Assembly: GCA_016714745.1 (NCBI GenBank)
Contig: JADKCG010000008.1
Location: 1 to 64,000 of the forward strand
Reading direction: 5' to 3'
Origin: Elusimicrobiota bacterium
GTDB lineage: Bacteria; Elusimicrobiota; Elusimicrobia; FEN-1173
Length of the DNA: 64,000 nucleotides
Both the position numbers and the translations under genes were made by a program. A model generated the notes under the pieces. That model ran no database searches. It was not told the DNA's origin and was given only the letters and a program-made list of their open reading frames with translations. Each line of letters opens with the position of its first letter. The stretch's first letter is position 1. Positions 50,159 through 58,627 of the stretch are shown here, in pieces.

Positions 50159-51787
50159 TTAACGCTGGATCATGTTGATCAACGTTTGGAGCATTTCGTC
50201 AGTGGTGCGGACGGCCCGGGCGGCCATTTCGTAGGCCCGTTGAAACTTGACGAGGTTGGCCAATTCTTCTTCGTTGGAGACGCCCGAAACGGAATCCCGC
50301 ATGTTTTCCACTTGCTGGACGATAAAGTCTTGGCTTTCCGCGGCGCGGCGGGCGGCGTCCGATTGGCCGCCCACGTCGGCCAGAAATCCCTGGTGAAACT
50401 CTTGAAAGGTTCGCGTGCCGCCGTCCATCAGCCGGCTGTCCCAAAGGTTGGCCAACGCCCGGGCGATTTCGTTGTCGCCGGGCGCGCCCGAAGCGGAGGT
50501 CGCGATGGCGTTGATGTCGGTGTCAACCGCGTGGGAGAGCGACCAAGATCCCGGTTCTCCTTCAAAAAAGTTATTGACGATTCCCAGCGTCAGAAACACC
50601 TCGTTGGGGTCTGCGGTGACTCTCACCGTTTGGTTCGTTGTCGCGGAAGGGGAAAGGACCAGCCGTTGCCCCGAAATCGAAGCGTGGACCCCGGTGTTCA
50701 CCTCTTCCAGGTTCATTTTGCCCGCCAGGGTCGCAAGATCGTCTCCGGCGGCGAGCGCGATCGTGACGCCGTTAAGACCCACCGTGGCGTTGGAGCTTAA
50801 GGTCCCGTTAAAGTTGGCGGTCCCTGTGATCCGAATAGATCCATCCAGGCCCATGCCGGTTCGGTGAAGGGCATTGACCTGATTGATGACTGCGCTGGCC
50901 AGGGTATCCAGTTCGTCGATCATGCCGGGATAGAGGGTGTCTCGTGCTTCCAGCAAGCCCTTCAATTTGCCGTTGCCGACCACCAGAGGTTCGCCGAACG
51001 TCGCCCACTGGATGTCGCCAATGCCAAGCATATCTCCTGTTTTCGGGACCACTTCCAAAGAGCTGGGCCCCGTGGCTTCCACCAGCGGAGCGCCCCCAAT
51101 GTAAACGGAGATGGTGCCGTTGTCCCGAGTGACCACGCGAACCGGGACGATTTCAGAGAGGTCCGCGACCAGTTTGTCTCGTCGGTCCAACGCGTCGTTG
51201 GGGACCTGGCCCAAGAGCGTGGCGGTTTCAATTTTGGTGTTGAGGGCAAAGATCTCTTCGCCGGCCGCGTTGATGTCGGGAACCAGGTTGCGGATCTCGC
51301 CGTCCGTCTGAATCCGGAGGTTGTTGAACCCTGTGCGTGTGCTATTGAACGATTCCACCAGGGTTTTGCCTTGCACGCGCAGAACGGACCGAAGCCCTGG
51401 ATCCGTGGGGTTATTGGCCAGAGTGGACCATGCGTCTCGGAACTTTGTCATTTTCGCGTAAAGCCCAAAATCGCCGGGTTCGGACAGGAGGTCTTCGGCC
51501 AGTTTGTAGGACGCCGCCGTGGCGTCGGCCTCGTTTTTTCCGGCGATCTCTCGGCGGTACTGGGCCTCCAAAAATTCGTCCCGCATGCGTTCGACGCCGA
51601 CGACCTTGACGCCCCGCCCCACGTAAAAGCGACCGTCGAAATCGGCTTGTTCTGTGCCGAAATGGACCCGTTGCCGGGAATAGCCGGGGGTGTTGACGTT
51701 GGAAATGTTGTGCGAAATGGTCTGGATGGCCATCTGGAAGGCCCGGAGGGCCCGCGTGCTGAGGTCAAAACTGGCAAGAAGAGACAT
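50159..51787 (-). CDS. flgK: Hook-filament junction protein FlgK
   Basis: 542 residues from ATG 51787 (MSLLASFDLSTRALRAFQMA); an upstream extension lacks homology. The N-terminal helix has TISHNISNVNTPGYSRQRVH and the C-terminal part LVKFQRAYEMAARAVRTTDE, followed by MLQTLINM, both diagnostic. Length matches family. It lies 5 nt downstream of flgN, its chaperone gene. Confidence 0.93.
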   Translation of the reverse strand: MSLLASFDLSTRALRAFQMAIQTISHNISNVNTPGYSRQRVHFGTEQADFDGRFYVGRGVKVVGVERMRDEFLEAQYRREIAGKNEADATAASYKLAEDLLSEPGDFGLYAKMTKFRDAWSTLANNPTDPGLRSVLRVQGKTLVESFNSTRTGFNNLRIQTDGEIRNLVPDINAAGEEIFALNTKIETATLLGQVPNDALDRRDKLVADLSEIVPVRVVTRDNGTISVYIGGAPLVEATGPSSLEVVPKTGDMLGIGDIQWATFGEPLVVGNGKLKGLLEARDTLYPGMIDELDTLASAVINQVNALHRTGMGLDGSIRITGTANFNGTLSSNATVGLNGVTIALAAGDDLATLAGKMNLEEVNTGVHASISGQRLVLSPSATTNQTVRVTADPNEVFLTLGIVNNFFEGEPGSWSLSHAVDTDINAIATSASGAPGDNEIARALANLWDSRLMDGGTRTFQEFHQGFLADVGGQSDAARRAAESQDFIVQQVENMRDSVSGVSNEEELANLVKFQRAYEMAARAVRTTDEMLQTLINMIQR

Positions 51788-51792
51788 GGCGG

Positions 51793-52305
51793 TTACGCCC
51801 TTTTCTGAAAGATTCCAGGCGCCCCCAGATGGGGGGAGCCGTCGGGGCCATACGTGTCGGACCCCCCGTCGGCCAAGAGGCCGATGAGGTGCCGGTTGTA
51901 GTGTTGGGCTCGTCGGATCAGCCGCGCGTTGCCCTGGTTTAAGGCGCCCACTTCTTTCATGCATTGAAAGAGGCGGTCTTTGATCAAAATCAGTTGATCG
52001 CGCGCCGGCTCATCCAACCGCCCCGCCACCTCGGCCAGGGGAAAATCCGCCCGACCGAGGCCCAACGATTCTGAGACGTCCTCAGAGGCTTTCCGCCTTT
52101 CCTCCTCCGCCTCTGACATGCGTCGAAGCCGGTCCCGTTTTTCTCCCAGGGCCACCGCCAGCTCGTCGTCTTTTCCTTTCGTCAAGGCTTCCCGTTCCCG
52201 TTCCAAAACAGAACGGAGATCGTCGCAGAGCGCGACGATCGCGTCGAGGGAAGCCACCAACCTCGGCAGGAAGGCGGAACGTGGAAGTCCGGTTCCTGCC
52301 GTCAT
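51793..52305 (-). CDS. flgN: Flagellar export chaperone FlgN
   Basis: 170 residues, helical. LVASLDAIVALCDDLRSVLE, REREALTKGKDDELAVALGE, then NQGNARLIRRAQHYNRHLIG and a DTYGPDGS tail are the FlgN pattern. It binds FlgK and FlgL before export. It lies between flgM and flgK, the usual place. Confidence 0.82.
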   Translation of the reverse strand: MTAGTGLPRSAFLPRLVASLDAIVALCDDLRSVLEREREALTKGKDDELAVALGEKRDRLRRMSEAEEERRKASEDVSESLGLGRADFPLAEVAGRLDEPARDQLILIKDRLFQCMKEVGALNQGNARLIRRAQHYNRHLIGLLADGGSDTYGPDGSPHLGAPGIFQKRA

Positions 52306-52307
52306 TC

Positions 52308-52628
52308 TTATCCCGTGATACCGATTTCGAACATTTTCTGAGCCACCACCTTGGTATCGGGTTGGTAGGTCCCTTGCTCAATCTTTACGCGAAGGGCCTC
52401 TACCTGGGCGGCGCGTTCGGCTGCCTGATCTCCCAGACGTTGCCGAATCGCTTGGATGTCGCGCGCGAAAGAGGAAAGTTCAACTTTGTCCCCTTCGGCA
52501 GGCGCTCTTTCTATTGCGTTCTTTTGACCTCCCTGAACCGAGACAGACTTCTTTGCCGCGGCGGCTTCCTCAGCCACTTCAGGTCGAACAACCTCGTCCG
52601 GACCTTTATTTCCTATGGGATTTATCAT
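52308..52628 (-). CDS. flgM: Anti-sigma-28 factor FlgM
   Basis: 106 residues from ATG 52628, with AGGAGGATCTCC upstream. The C-terminal half EGDKVELSSFARDIQAIRQR, then VEALRVKIEQGTYQPDTKVV is the FlgM sigma-binding region; the N-terminal half is disordered and alanine-rich. It holds FliA inactive until it is exported through the finished hook. Its own promoter is sigma-28 dependent, so FlgM is in a negative feedback loop. Confidence 0.93.
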   Translation of the reverse strand: MINPIGNKGPDEVVRPEVAEEAAAAKKSVSVQGGQKNAIERAPAEGDKVELSSFARDIQAIRQRLGDQAAERAAQVEALRVKIEQGTYQPDTKVVAQKMFEIGITG

Positions 52629-52957
52629 GGGGAGATCCTCCTTTCGCTTAAGTTATCGGCGACTTTAGAGGATACTTGAGCTTTTTTTGAGAGTTGATGG
52701 TAGAGTATTTCTCCTAGACCCACCCCCCCGGATTGGGCCATTTCTTTGCTAATGGCCTCATCCTGAAGGTCCTGGATGACTCCAAACGCCTGGCCTTCGT
52801 TGCTAGAAATAGAGACAGAAGAGTTTCCGCGCCCTTCCCGGAGGAGGGTGTGCAAAAATAAGGCTTCAAAACCCTGGCAGGCCGCTTTTAATTTGGCGTC
52901 ATCCCGGTCTGCGTTCGGGAGAGGACTATTTAGTGCCATCAAATTGATGTTGTTCAC
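52625..52957 (-). CDS. flgJ: Rod-binding protein FlgJ (N-domain only)
   Basis: 110 residues. DAKLKAACQGFEALFLHTLL and GQAFGVIQDLQDEAISKEMA, with QSGGVGLGEILYHQL, are the FlgJ rod-capping domain. The muramidase domain of proteobacterial FlgJ is missing, as in many other phyla. The 3' end carries the flgM promoter: codons A-D-N use GCCGATAAC. Confidence 0.88.
   Translation of the reverse strand: MNNINLMALNSPLPNADRDDAKLKAACQGFEALFLHTLLREGRGNSSVSISSNEGQAFGVIQDLQDEAISKEMAQSGGVGLGEILYHQLSKKAQVSSKVADNLSERRISP
52653..52679 (-). promoter_or_regulatory. Sigma-28 promoter of flgM, inside flgJ
   Basis: Minus strand TCAAGTAT, 11 nt, GCCGATAA: exact -10, correct spacing and 6 of 8 in the -35. It lies in the last codons of flgJ, 25 nt upstream of the flgM start. 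Confidence 0.82.
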
Positions 52958-53991
52958 ATGACCACCAGGTCGGCTTTAAGAGCCCCAAGGCGTTTGATCA
53001 TTTTGAAAATGGTGACCACATCTTTTGGTTTGGCCCCAACTCGGTTCAAGAGCCCCACCAAAGTGGGAACGTCGCCTTCGGTGCCGCCGGCATCAGAGGC
53101 AACCCCCACTTCAATTTTTAATCCGGCGTGGGAAATGGTAACGGCGGACAATTTCACTTCACGGCCGGAAACCACGGTTCCCGTGGCCTCGTTGATGACC
53201 ACCCGGGGCCGTTCGTCGGCGCCCACGCGGACCATTTCAACCCGAGCGGCGAATCCCACGGGGTCTTCTTTAAAATCGGCGGGGATTTCGACTTCAATCA
53301 TGGCGGCGTCCACCGCGCGGCTCTTTGTTTTAAAGGCATCGCGCAGGGCCTGGGCGGCGCGTTCGGCGGTGACATAGTCGGGGGTATGCAAACTCACGAT
53401 CAGCCGCCCTTCAATTCCGGCGGGTGGGGCGGGGATGGTTTTTTCCAGCAAAACGCCCCCCGGAACGACCACGGTGGTGGACCGAACCGCATTCGCGCCC
53501 CGCTTGTTTCCGCCTGATTCTGGGTCGGAGGCCAGGGCGCCCTGGGCCGAGGCGTAGATCTGTCCGTCCGCGCCGCGGAGCGGGGTCAGCAGAAGTGTCC
53601 CGCTCTCAAGGCTGGTGGCGCTCCCAATGGAAGACACCCGCGCGTCTAGGCTCGAGCCCGGGCGAGAAAAAGCCGAGACGCGGGCGGTGACGATCACGGC
53701 GGCCACATTGTTGGAGGCGATGTCTTGGGGCGACAGTGAAAGGCCCAGCCGGTTCAATAGGTTAGACATGGAGGCCGCCGAGGGGTTCGTCCCGGCTTTG
53801 TCGCCGGACCCGCGGAGCCCTGTCACGAGCCCGTAGCCCACCAACTCCATTTCGCGCCATCCGCCCACACGGGCCAAATCTTTCATCCGCATGTCCGCCT
53901 GGGCGGGGGGAACAACGGAGAAAAAAATCATGAACAATGATAGGAATTCCGCGCACACGTGTCGACGGCGCTCGCCGTTCAAAACACCCAC
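52954..53991 (-). CDS. flgI: Flagellar P-ring protein FlgI
   Basis: 345 residues, GTG start overlapping the flgH end. Signal peptide FLSLFMIFFSVVPPAQA, then RMKDLARVGGWREMELVGYG, LVTGLRGSGDKAG, and the C-terminal TLVGLLNRVGAKPKDVVTIF, MIKRLGALKADLVVM. It polymerises into the periplasmic P ring around the rod. Full length. Confidence 0.93.
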   Translation of the reverse strand: MGVLNGERRRHVCAEFLSLFMIFFSVVPPAQADMRMKDLARVGGWREMELVGYGLVTGLRGSGDKAGTNPSAASMSNLLNRLGLSLSPQDIASNNVAAVIVTARVSAFSRPGSSLDARVSSIGSATSLESGTLLLTPLRGADGQIYASAQGALASDPESGGNKRGANAVRSTTVVVPGGVLLEKTIPAPPAGIEGRLIVSLHTPDYVTAERAAQALRDAFKTKSRAVDAAMIEVEIPADFKEDPVGFAARVEMVRVGADERPRVVINEATGTVVSGREVKLSAVTISHAGLKIEVGVASDAGGTEGDVPTLVGLLNRVGAKPKDVVTIFKMIKRLGALKADLVVM

Positions 53992-54641
53992 CCGAAAAGG
54001 GTAGAGAGGATGCCCTGGTGGTGGAGGCCGGGCTCTTTTCGTGACCGATACTCGATTTTAGCGTTGGCCAGGCGGGTGGAATTCACCGTGTTCCCCGGAC
54101 CGATATCGGCGGGGCGCAGGATGCCCTTGAGTTTTATGGTTTGCGGGGCGCCTTCGAGCACAATTTCCTGTTCGGCTTCAATGCGAAGATTGCCGTCGGG
54201 CATGACCTCGGTGACGCGGGCGGTGACCGCCGCCACGAGACTGCCTCGCCGTTCGAGGCCTGATTCGGCCTTGGTGTCGTTGGTGATTTTGAGCCCCAAC
54301 TTATTAATCGAATTTCGTCCCGTGTTGGTTGTTTTGACGTCGGCGGACAGATCGGATTCTTTGTCCGCCAGAGAACTGACTTTGCGGGACCCCTTTGAAT
54401 TTTCGACGATGTTCACCGTAACCAAATCACCCACGCGGGACGCGCGGGGATCAGAAAAAAGCATCATCATCGGTGGTTCCACCGGCGGGGCCTGGACAAT
54501 CACGGTTTTCGCACAGGCGACGGTGAGGAATAAGAGGGGAATTAAAATCATTCGTTTCATGCCCTGTGGCATGGGCTTCCAGCCCATGCCCGTGTGACAA
54601 TGGCTCGATTTCATCGAAGGGGGAAGAATCATTCTCGTCAT
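53979..54641 (-). CDS. flgH: Flagellar L-ring lipoprotein FlgH
   Basis: 220 residues from ATG 54641, which overlaps the flgA stop (ATGA). The family part starts at the lipoprotein signal KRMILIPLLFLTVAC (ATG 54560), followed by FSDPRASRVGDLVTVNIVEN, and ends GLHHQGILSTLFGWVF. The first 27 residues are encoded partly by a palindromic repeat (GMGWKPMP), so the natural start may be either 54641 with an inserted repeat or 54560, which has no clear ribosome-binding site. L-ring subunit in the outer membrane. Confidence 0.88.
   Translation of the reverse strand: MTRMILPPSMKSSHCHTGMGWKPMPQGMKRMILIPLLFLTVACAKTVIVQAPPVEPPMMMLFSDPRASRVGDLVTVNIVENSKGSRKVSSLADKESDLSADVKTTNTGRNSINKLGLKITNDTKAESGLERRGSLVAAVTARVTEVMPDGNLRIEAEQEIVLEGAPQTIKLKGILRPADIGPGNTVNSTRLANAKIEYRSRKEPGLHHQGILSTLFGWVF
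54568..54590. repeat. Palindromic repeat inside the 5' end of flgH
   Basis: A 23-nt core, GGCATGGGCTT-CC-AGCCCATGCC in outline, forms an almost perfect hairpin. It is the type of short dispersed palindrome found in many genomes. It separates ATG 54641 from the signal peptide. Confidence 0.65.
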
Positions 54642-54967
54642 GGGGTAGGGTCCCCAGGGGATTTGATTTCGATCCAGCCGTCCCGCACGACGCCTTTTAG
54701 CGCGGTCCGCGTGGCGGTGTTTAAGACGGGGATGGTGTCCCCCGCCTGACCGTCTTTGAGCGCTCGGCCGGGGGCGGACAACCGGATTCCGTTGCCCATC
54801 GCCACAAGCAGGATTGGTTGATTTCGATGCACGGCGGGTGCCATGGGAAGCGAGGCACGAGGAACCTCTTGCCCCACCAGGGGAATTTCAGCCGCGGGGG
54901 AGCCAGCGTAGGCCGGTAGGGCCGCCGCCAGAACCAGAATCCAGCTGTGTCCGTGTGCCTGTTTCAT
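54638..54967 (-). CDS. flgA: FlgA-like P-ring chaperone, SAF domain only
   Basis: 109 residues. Signal peptide (SWILVLAAALPAYA), then the C-terminal FlgA SAF-like part: QPILLVAMGNGIRLSAPGRA, LKDGQAGDTIPVLNTATRTA, LKGVVRDGWIEI. Standard FlgA has 220 residues or more; the N-terminal domain is missing. It overlaps flgG by 4 nt. It would help assemble FlgI. Confidence 0.75.
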   Translation of the reverse strand: MKQAHGHSWILVLAAALPAYAGSPAAEIPLVGQEVPRASLPMAPAVHRNQPILLVAMGNGIRLSAPGRALKDGQAGDTIPVLNTATRTALKGVVRDGWIEIKSPGDPTP

Positions 54968-55740
54968 CCGCGGAGATTGTTGGAAATTCGGATCATGTCG
55001 TCGGCGGTTTGAATGGCCTTGGCGCTGAGCTCGTAGGCCCGTTGGGCGGTGATCATGCCCACCATTTCGTCGACCACGCTCACGTTGGATCGTTCCTGCA
55101 TCCCTTGGCGAATTTGGCCCATGCCGTCGAACCCCGCGATGCCGGTGACGGGATCGCCCGCGGCGGCGCTTTCGGCATACAGGCTGTGGCCCAAACTGCG
55201 CAGGCCCGCTGGGTTGGAGAACGACGCCATTTCGATGGTCCCGATATCTGTGGGCACCCCGCCCGCGCTGGTGCGAACCGAAACCACGCCGTTGACGTTG
55301 ACAACGATCTCTTGGGTATCCGCCGGGACCGTGAGTTCCGGTTGAAGGGCATACCCGTCCGGGGTCACAACCCGGCCATCTTGGTCTAGCCGGAACATCC
55401 CGGCCCGGGTGTAGGCTCTGCTTCCATCGGCCAGTTGAACTTGGAAAAACCCGTGCCCTTCTATGGCAAGATCCAAGGGAGCATCGGTGCGTTCCATCTC
55501 GCCGCCCGTGAATATCTTTTGGGTGGAAACGGGATAGACCCCCATGCCCACCTCCAACCCGTTGCCTGATCCTTCCTCGGTGCCGGGTTCGCGCAGGGTT
55601 TGATAAAAGAGGTCTTGATAATCCACCCGTTGGCGTTTAAATCCCGTGGTGTTGACGTTGGCCAGGTTGTTGGAAATGGTGTCCACGTTTAACTGTTGGG
55701 CCGCCATTCCTGAGGCGGCTGTCCATAGGGCTCTTAACAT
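54964..55740 (-). CDS. flgG: Distal rod protein FlgG
   Basis: 258 residues. MLRALWTAASGMAAQQLNVD, TISNNLANVNTTGFKRQRVD at the N-terminus; VDEMVGMITAQRAYELSAKA, IQTADDMIRISNNLRG at the C-terminus. Length and motifs match FlgG, the distal rod. Preceded by copy 3 of the stop-anchored repeat and by GGAGG upstream of the start. Confidence 0.95.
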   Translation of the reverse strand: MLRALWTAASGMAAQQLNVDTISNNLANVNTTGFKRQRVDYQDLFYQTLREPGTEEGSGNGLEVGMGVYPVSTQKIFTGGEMERTDAPLDLAIEGHGFFQVQLADGSRAYTRAGMFRLDQDGRVVTPDGYALQPELTVPADTQEIVVNVNGVVSVRTSAGGVPTDIGTIEMASFSNPAGLRSLGHSLYAESAAAGDPVTGIAGFDGMGQIRQGMQERSNVSVVDEMVGMITAQRAYELSAKAIQTADDMIRISNNLRG

Positions 55741-55759
55741 GAGTGCACCTCCATCAACG

Positions 55760-55867
55760 GATTGTCAAAAACAAACAGTTCGCTCGCCTTTTTCATCGAC
55801 AAGTGCGGGGGAATTCAATCCCGCTCTCTGTCGACGGTGGCCCCGTGCCAACCGGGAACCCCGGCTA
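55760..55867 (-). repeat. Stop-codon-anchored structured repeat, copy 3 (after flgF)
   Basis: Minus strand, beginning with the TAG of flgF. The first 45 nt match copy 2 closely (inner hairpin CCCG-GTTGGCA-CGGG, then GGCCACCGTCGACAG). The second half is divergent but alignable (AAAGGC-AGCG, TTTGTTTTT). It fills most of the flgF-flgG gap. Confidence 0.5.
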
Positions 55868-56569
55868 TCGTCCTAGCTCGGAGATGGCGCGGCCCAGCGC
55901 TTCGTCTTGATACCGAAGGGAACGCTGGTTGGCCTCAAAGAGCCGAAGGGTATTGATCATATCGGCCATCTCTTGAACCGAGTTGACCGACGAAGACTCC
56001 AAAAAACCCTGGGCAACGCGGCCGGTCCCGGGTTTTGGTTCGCCGCTGGTTTTCTCCAACAGGCCATCGCCTATTTTTCTCAGTCGAACGTCTTTTGAAA
56101 ATTCCACAACGCTGAGCTGTCCGATGGGTTCACCGCCCATGGAAATGATCCCGCTCGGGGCAACGGTGATCGCGCCGCCTTCGGGCTTTCGCTGAATGTT
56201 CCCGCCTTTCCCTAACACAATCCGGCCACCCCCGTCGACCAAAAGGCCTTTCTCATTCCATTGAAAAGAACCGTTTCTTGTGTATCGAGGCCCCTCAGCG
56301 GTTTGAACAGAAAAAAAACCTTTCCCATCAATCGCTAAATCCAGCGGGTTCTCTGTACGAACCGACGGCCCCGGACTGGGGTCGATGGACGTCCTGGCAA
56401 TGGGTGTGGACATCTGTTGCCCTCGCAAAACTTCCGAAAATTCCTCGAAAATGATCCGGTCTTTCTTAAATCCGGTTGTATTGACGTTGGCCAAATTATT
56501 GGATTGAACATCTTGTTTGGCCATCAGAGCCGTCATTGCTTGGGCGTTGGCATATATTCCTCTAAGCAT
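55865..56569 (-). CDS. flgF: Proximal rod protein FlgF
   Basis: 234 residues. MLRGIYANAQAMTALMAKQD, VQSNNLANVNTTGFKKDRII at the N-terminus; SVQEMADMINTLRLFEANQR at the C-terminus. The divergent middle and the position before flgG fit FlgF. First gene of the minus-strand rod and ring unit, with a sigma-54 promoter upstream. Confidence 0.88.
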   Translation of the reverse strand: MLRGIYANAQAMTALMAKQDVQSNNLANVNTTGFKKDRIIFEEFSEVLRGQQMSTPIARTSIDPSPGPSVRTENPLDLAIDGKGFFSVQTAEGPRYTRNGSFQWNEKGLLVDGGGRIVLGKGGNIQRKPEGGAITVAPSGIISMGGEPIGQLSVVEFSKDVRLRKIGDGLLEKTSGEPKPGTGRVAQGFLESSSVNSVQEMADMINTLRLFEANQRSLRYQDEALGRAISELGR

Positions 56570-56592
56570 AAGGTCCCTCCGCTTTCAATCCA

Positions 56593-56608
56593 TGCAAGAA
56601 TTATGCCA
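56593..56608 (-). promoter_or_regulatory. Sigma-54 promoter of the flgFGAHIJ unit
   Basis: Minus strand TGGCATAATTCTTGCA, with GG and GC 10 nt apart. About 24 nt upstream of the flgF start, whose GGAGGG lies in between. Divergent from the sigma-28 promoter at 56679. Confidence 0.82.
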
Positions 56609-56678
56609 AGCCGCTCTCGGGCTAATCCTATTGGAAGGGGAGGGAAATATCTGGGAAATTGGGGTCGGATTCTGGGGG

Positions 56679-56705
56679 TCAAGAAAAAGGATGTTACGCC
56701 GATAA
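56679..56705 (+). promoter_or_regulatory. Sigma-28 promoter of the gene at 56732
   Basis: TCAAGAAA, 11 nt, GCCGATAA. Exact -10, correct spacing, 4 of 8 in the -35. The start site would be near 56712, leaving a 20-nt leader with AAGGAGG. Confidence 0.75.
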
Positions 56706-56731
56706 TGGCTTTGAGCAGGAAGGAGGACGAA

Positions 56732-57163
56732 ATGATCGAGCCATTTGCCGCGTTGGAACAGTGCCTGATGAACGAGATCCGATTTTTGAAACGGGCAGTG
56801 GCTCGGGCGGCCGAGGAAGCCGTGGGACTGGGGGTTGGTGTGGGCGGAAGGTTCCGGTCTGTGGATTTGGCTCGTCCTTTGGCGGCGTTGGATTCGGCCC
56901 GACGCGCGGCAGAAGAGGGCGCGGCCCGCGCTTGGGTTCAGGGCCCCTCGTGTTCTCGGGAACGGATGAAGGCCCTTCATTGCAAAGAATTGAGGCAACG
57001 GGTGGCTGGTCTGACCGCGCAATTGGCGCGGCTTCAAGAGGGGCATGTCACTATGCTCACCGGGGGTCAGAACACCCCGGTGAGGCGGGTTTCGGTTCTC
57101 CCTGCGGAAGAGTATTCCCTCGCTCTCCGCGGGGAATTGAACGTGGGAGCCCTGCGCTACTGA
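56732..57163 (+). CDS. Unknown sigma-28-controlled helical protein
   Basis: 143 residues from ATG 56732, with AAGGAGG 5 nt upstream. Helical and charged: LEQCLMNEIRFLKRAVARAA, LDSARRAAEEGAARAW, ELRQRVAGLTAQLARLQEGH. The C-terminus is NVGALRY. Size and helix content recall FlgN/FliT-type chaperones, but no diagnostic motif is present. It is one of only two plus-strand units in this otherwise minus-strand region and has a clear FliA promoter, so it should be a late flagellar gene. Confidence 0.6.
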   Translation: MIEPFAALEQCLMNEIRFLKRAVARAAEEAVGLGVGVGGRFRSVDLARPLAALDSARRAAEEGAARAWVQGPSCSRERMKALHCKELRQRVAGLTAQLARLQEGHVTMLTGGQNTPVRRVSVLPAEEYSLALRGELNVGALRY

Positions 57164-57215
57164 GTCTCCGTTCAAACGGTCAAGGTTCATTGGGGAGGGG
57201 GGGACCAGAAAAGAC

Positions 57216-58627
57216 TCAAGGCAATCCCTTCACTTTTTCATCCAACCACGGGCTAAAATTTTCTTTAAGGGTTTCCAACGCCACCCGCACCGCATCGGCC
57301 GGAGAGACTCCGAACCCTTCTAACACAGGGCTCTCCCCTTGAAAGACGGATTTGCCGGTCCCCCCTGAACAGATTGTTGCCCGAAAGACGATATGGGCCC
57401 GGTGAATGTCTCCCTCCGGGTAGCGGACGATCTTGGTGTGCGCATCCAACCGGATGGTTGTCCCTCCGCCCGCTGAGATTTCTTCTTCATTGACAAGACT
57501 CACATCCCACGGAAAACGTTTTAATCGGGACACCGTTTCTTGTTCAAGAGAAACCCGCACGTCTTCTCTGTCCGCTCCCACAAACACCAACGCTTGCCGA
57601 CGCCTGTGAAACGCGCTCCGACAATCGGTGATGGGGCTATTGGCATCAAGCTCCACTTGAAGAAACGACGATTCCACAAACAGATCCACGCGAGGGTGGA
57701 AAACGACTTCGCCGTTTTTTGCCGTCAGTTTTCGGTCGGCCGTATGGTCCGGGCGATGGGTCCAACGGGCGCGCAGAGGGATACCGTCGAGGGAAACCGA
57801 GCCGGGGCCGGACCAAGACAACCGGGCGGTGGGGGCTCCGGCAAAACGGCCGTCGTCGCCAAAAATAAACGGTCCCGGCGCGCAGGTGAGCGTGAGCGAG
57901 TTTCGGATTTCTCCCTGTCGCGAACGGGCCCATACCAAAACGTCTTCGGGTTTGCCGTCTCCGTCCGCGTCGCCTTCCAGCGAAAGGTTTGGAAAATCGG
58001 CGTCGGCCCGCGATTGAAGAGAATCGAGGGCGCTTAAAGCGTCGGCCAACCGTCCGTCTTCGAGGGCGGTGTGGGCGCGGCGGGCGTCTTCCAACGCGCG
58101 GTTTTTCTTGTTCAATAAATCACGGCGAACGTCGCCGTCATAGCGGGCCCGGTGCACAGCGACGCGGCAGGTCAGTTGACCGCGCCGCGGTTGGTTCATG
58201 ATAAATTCTTCCCGGTCCAGCCGGGTGGGGGGGATTTCCGCGGTGGCGTTGATCTTCGATTCGAGATACTGTTGAGGTCGGCCGGCCGTTTGGCCTAACA
58301 CGTCGATCAAGACGCTCGTACGCTGACCCGGACGTTCCGCGCCAAATCGCCCAACGCTCGGGTTTTCGCCTGTTCCCGCGCCTTCCCGGTATCAATCCCT
58401 AAGTCTGCCCAGCCTTCTCCTAGGTAATATTCCGATGGAGAAGCACCGGTAGGTTTCCGGGCCGCTCCCTGAAGAAGGTTTGGGAGGAAAACAAGGGCAA
58501 CGAGAGAAGCGGTCCATATCTCCCTCTGGGTCGCCTTGGGAGCGCGGGCTCCTCGGCCGCAAAATGGAAACAGACCGTGCGGGCGAGACGCCCGCGCTCC
58601 CAAAGATAAAACCAAGGACATATTCAA
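57216..58627 (-). pseudogene. LPP20-like envelope protein, one frame break
   Basis: Two frames form one protein of about 470 residues. The first (58627-58307) contains a signal-like segment IWTASLVALVFLPNLLQGAA and EYYLGEGWADLGIDTGKARE, QAKTRALGDLARNVRVSV, the LPP20 pattern; the second resumes with SVLIDVLGQTAGRPQQYLES. They meet where TTGA could also allow coupled translation of two proteins. The C-terminal 300 residues include VEGDADGDGKPEDVLVWARS-type text and unknown beta-rich sequence. The N-terminus is extended by a GARASRP repeat. Confidence 0.5.
58536..58603. repeat. Inverted repeat of the GARASRP type (N-terminus of the LPP20-like gene)
   Basis: Arms 58536-58561 and 58578-58603 pair imperfectly around a 16-nt loop. 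It shares the core GCGGGCGAGACGCCCGCGCT with the copy at 62573-62644. It is translated as GARASRPHG in the extended N-terminus. Confidence 0.75.
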
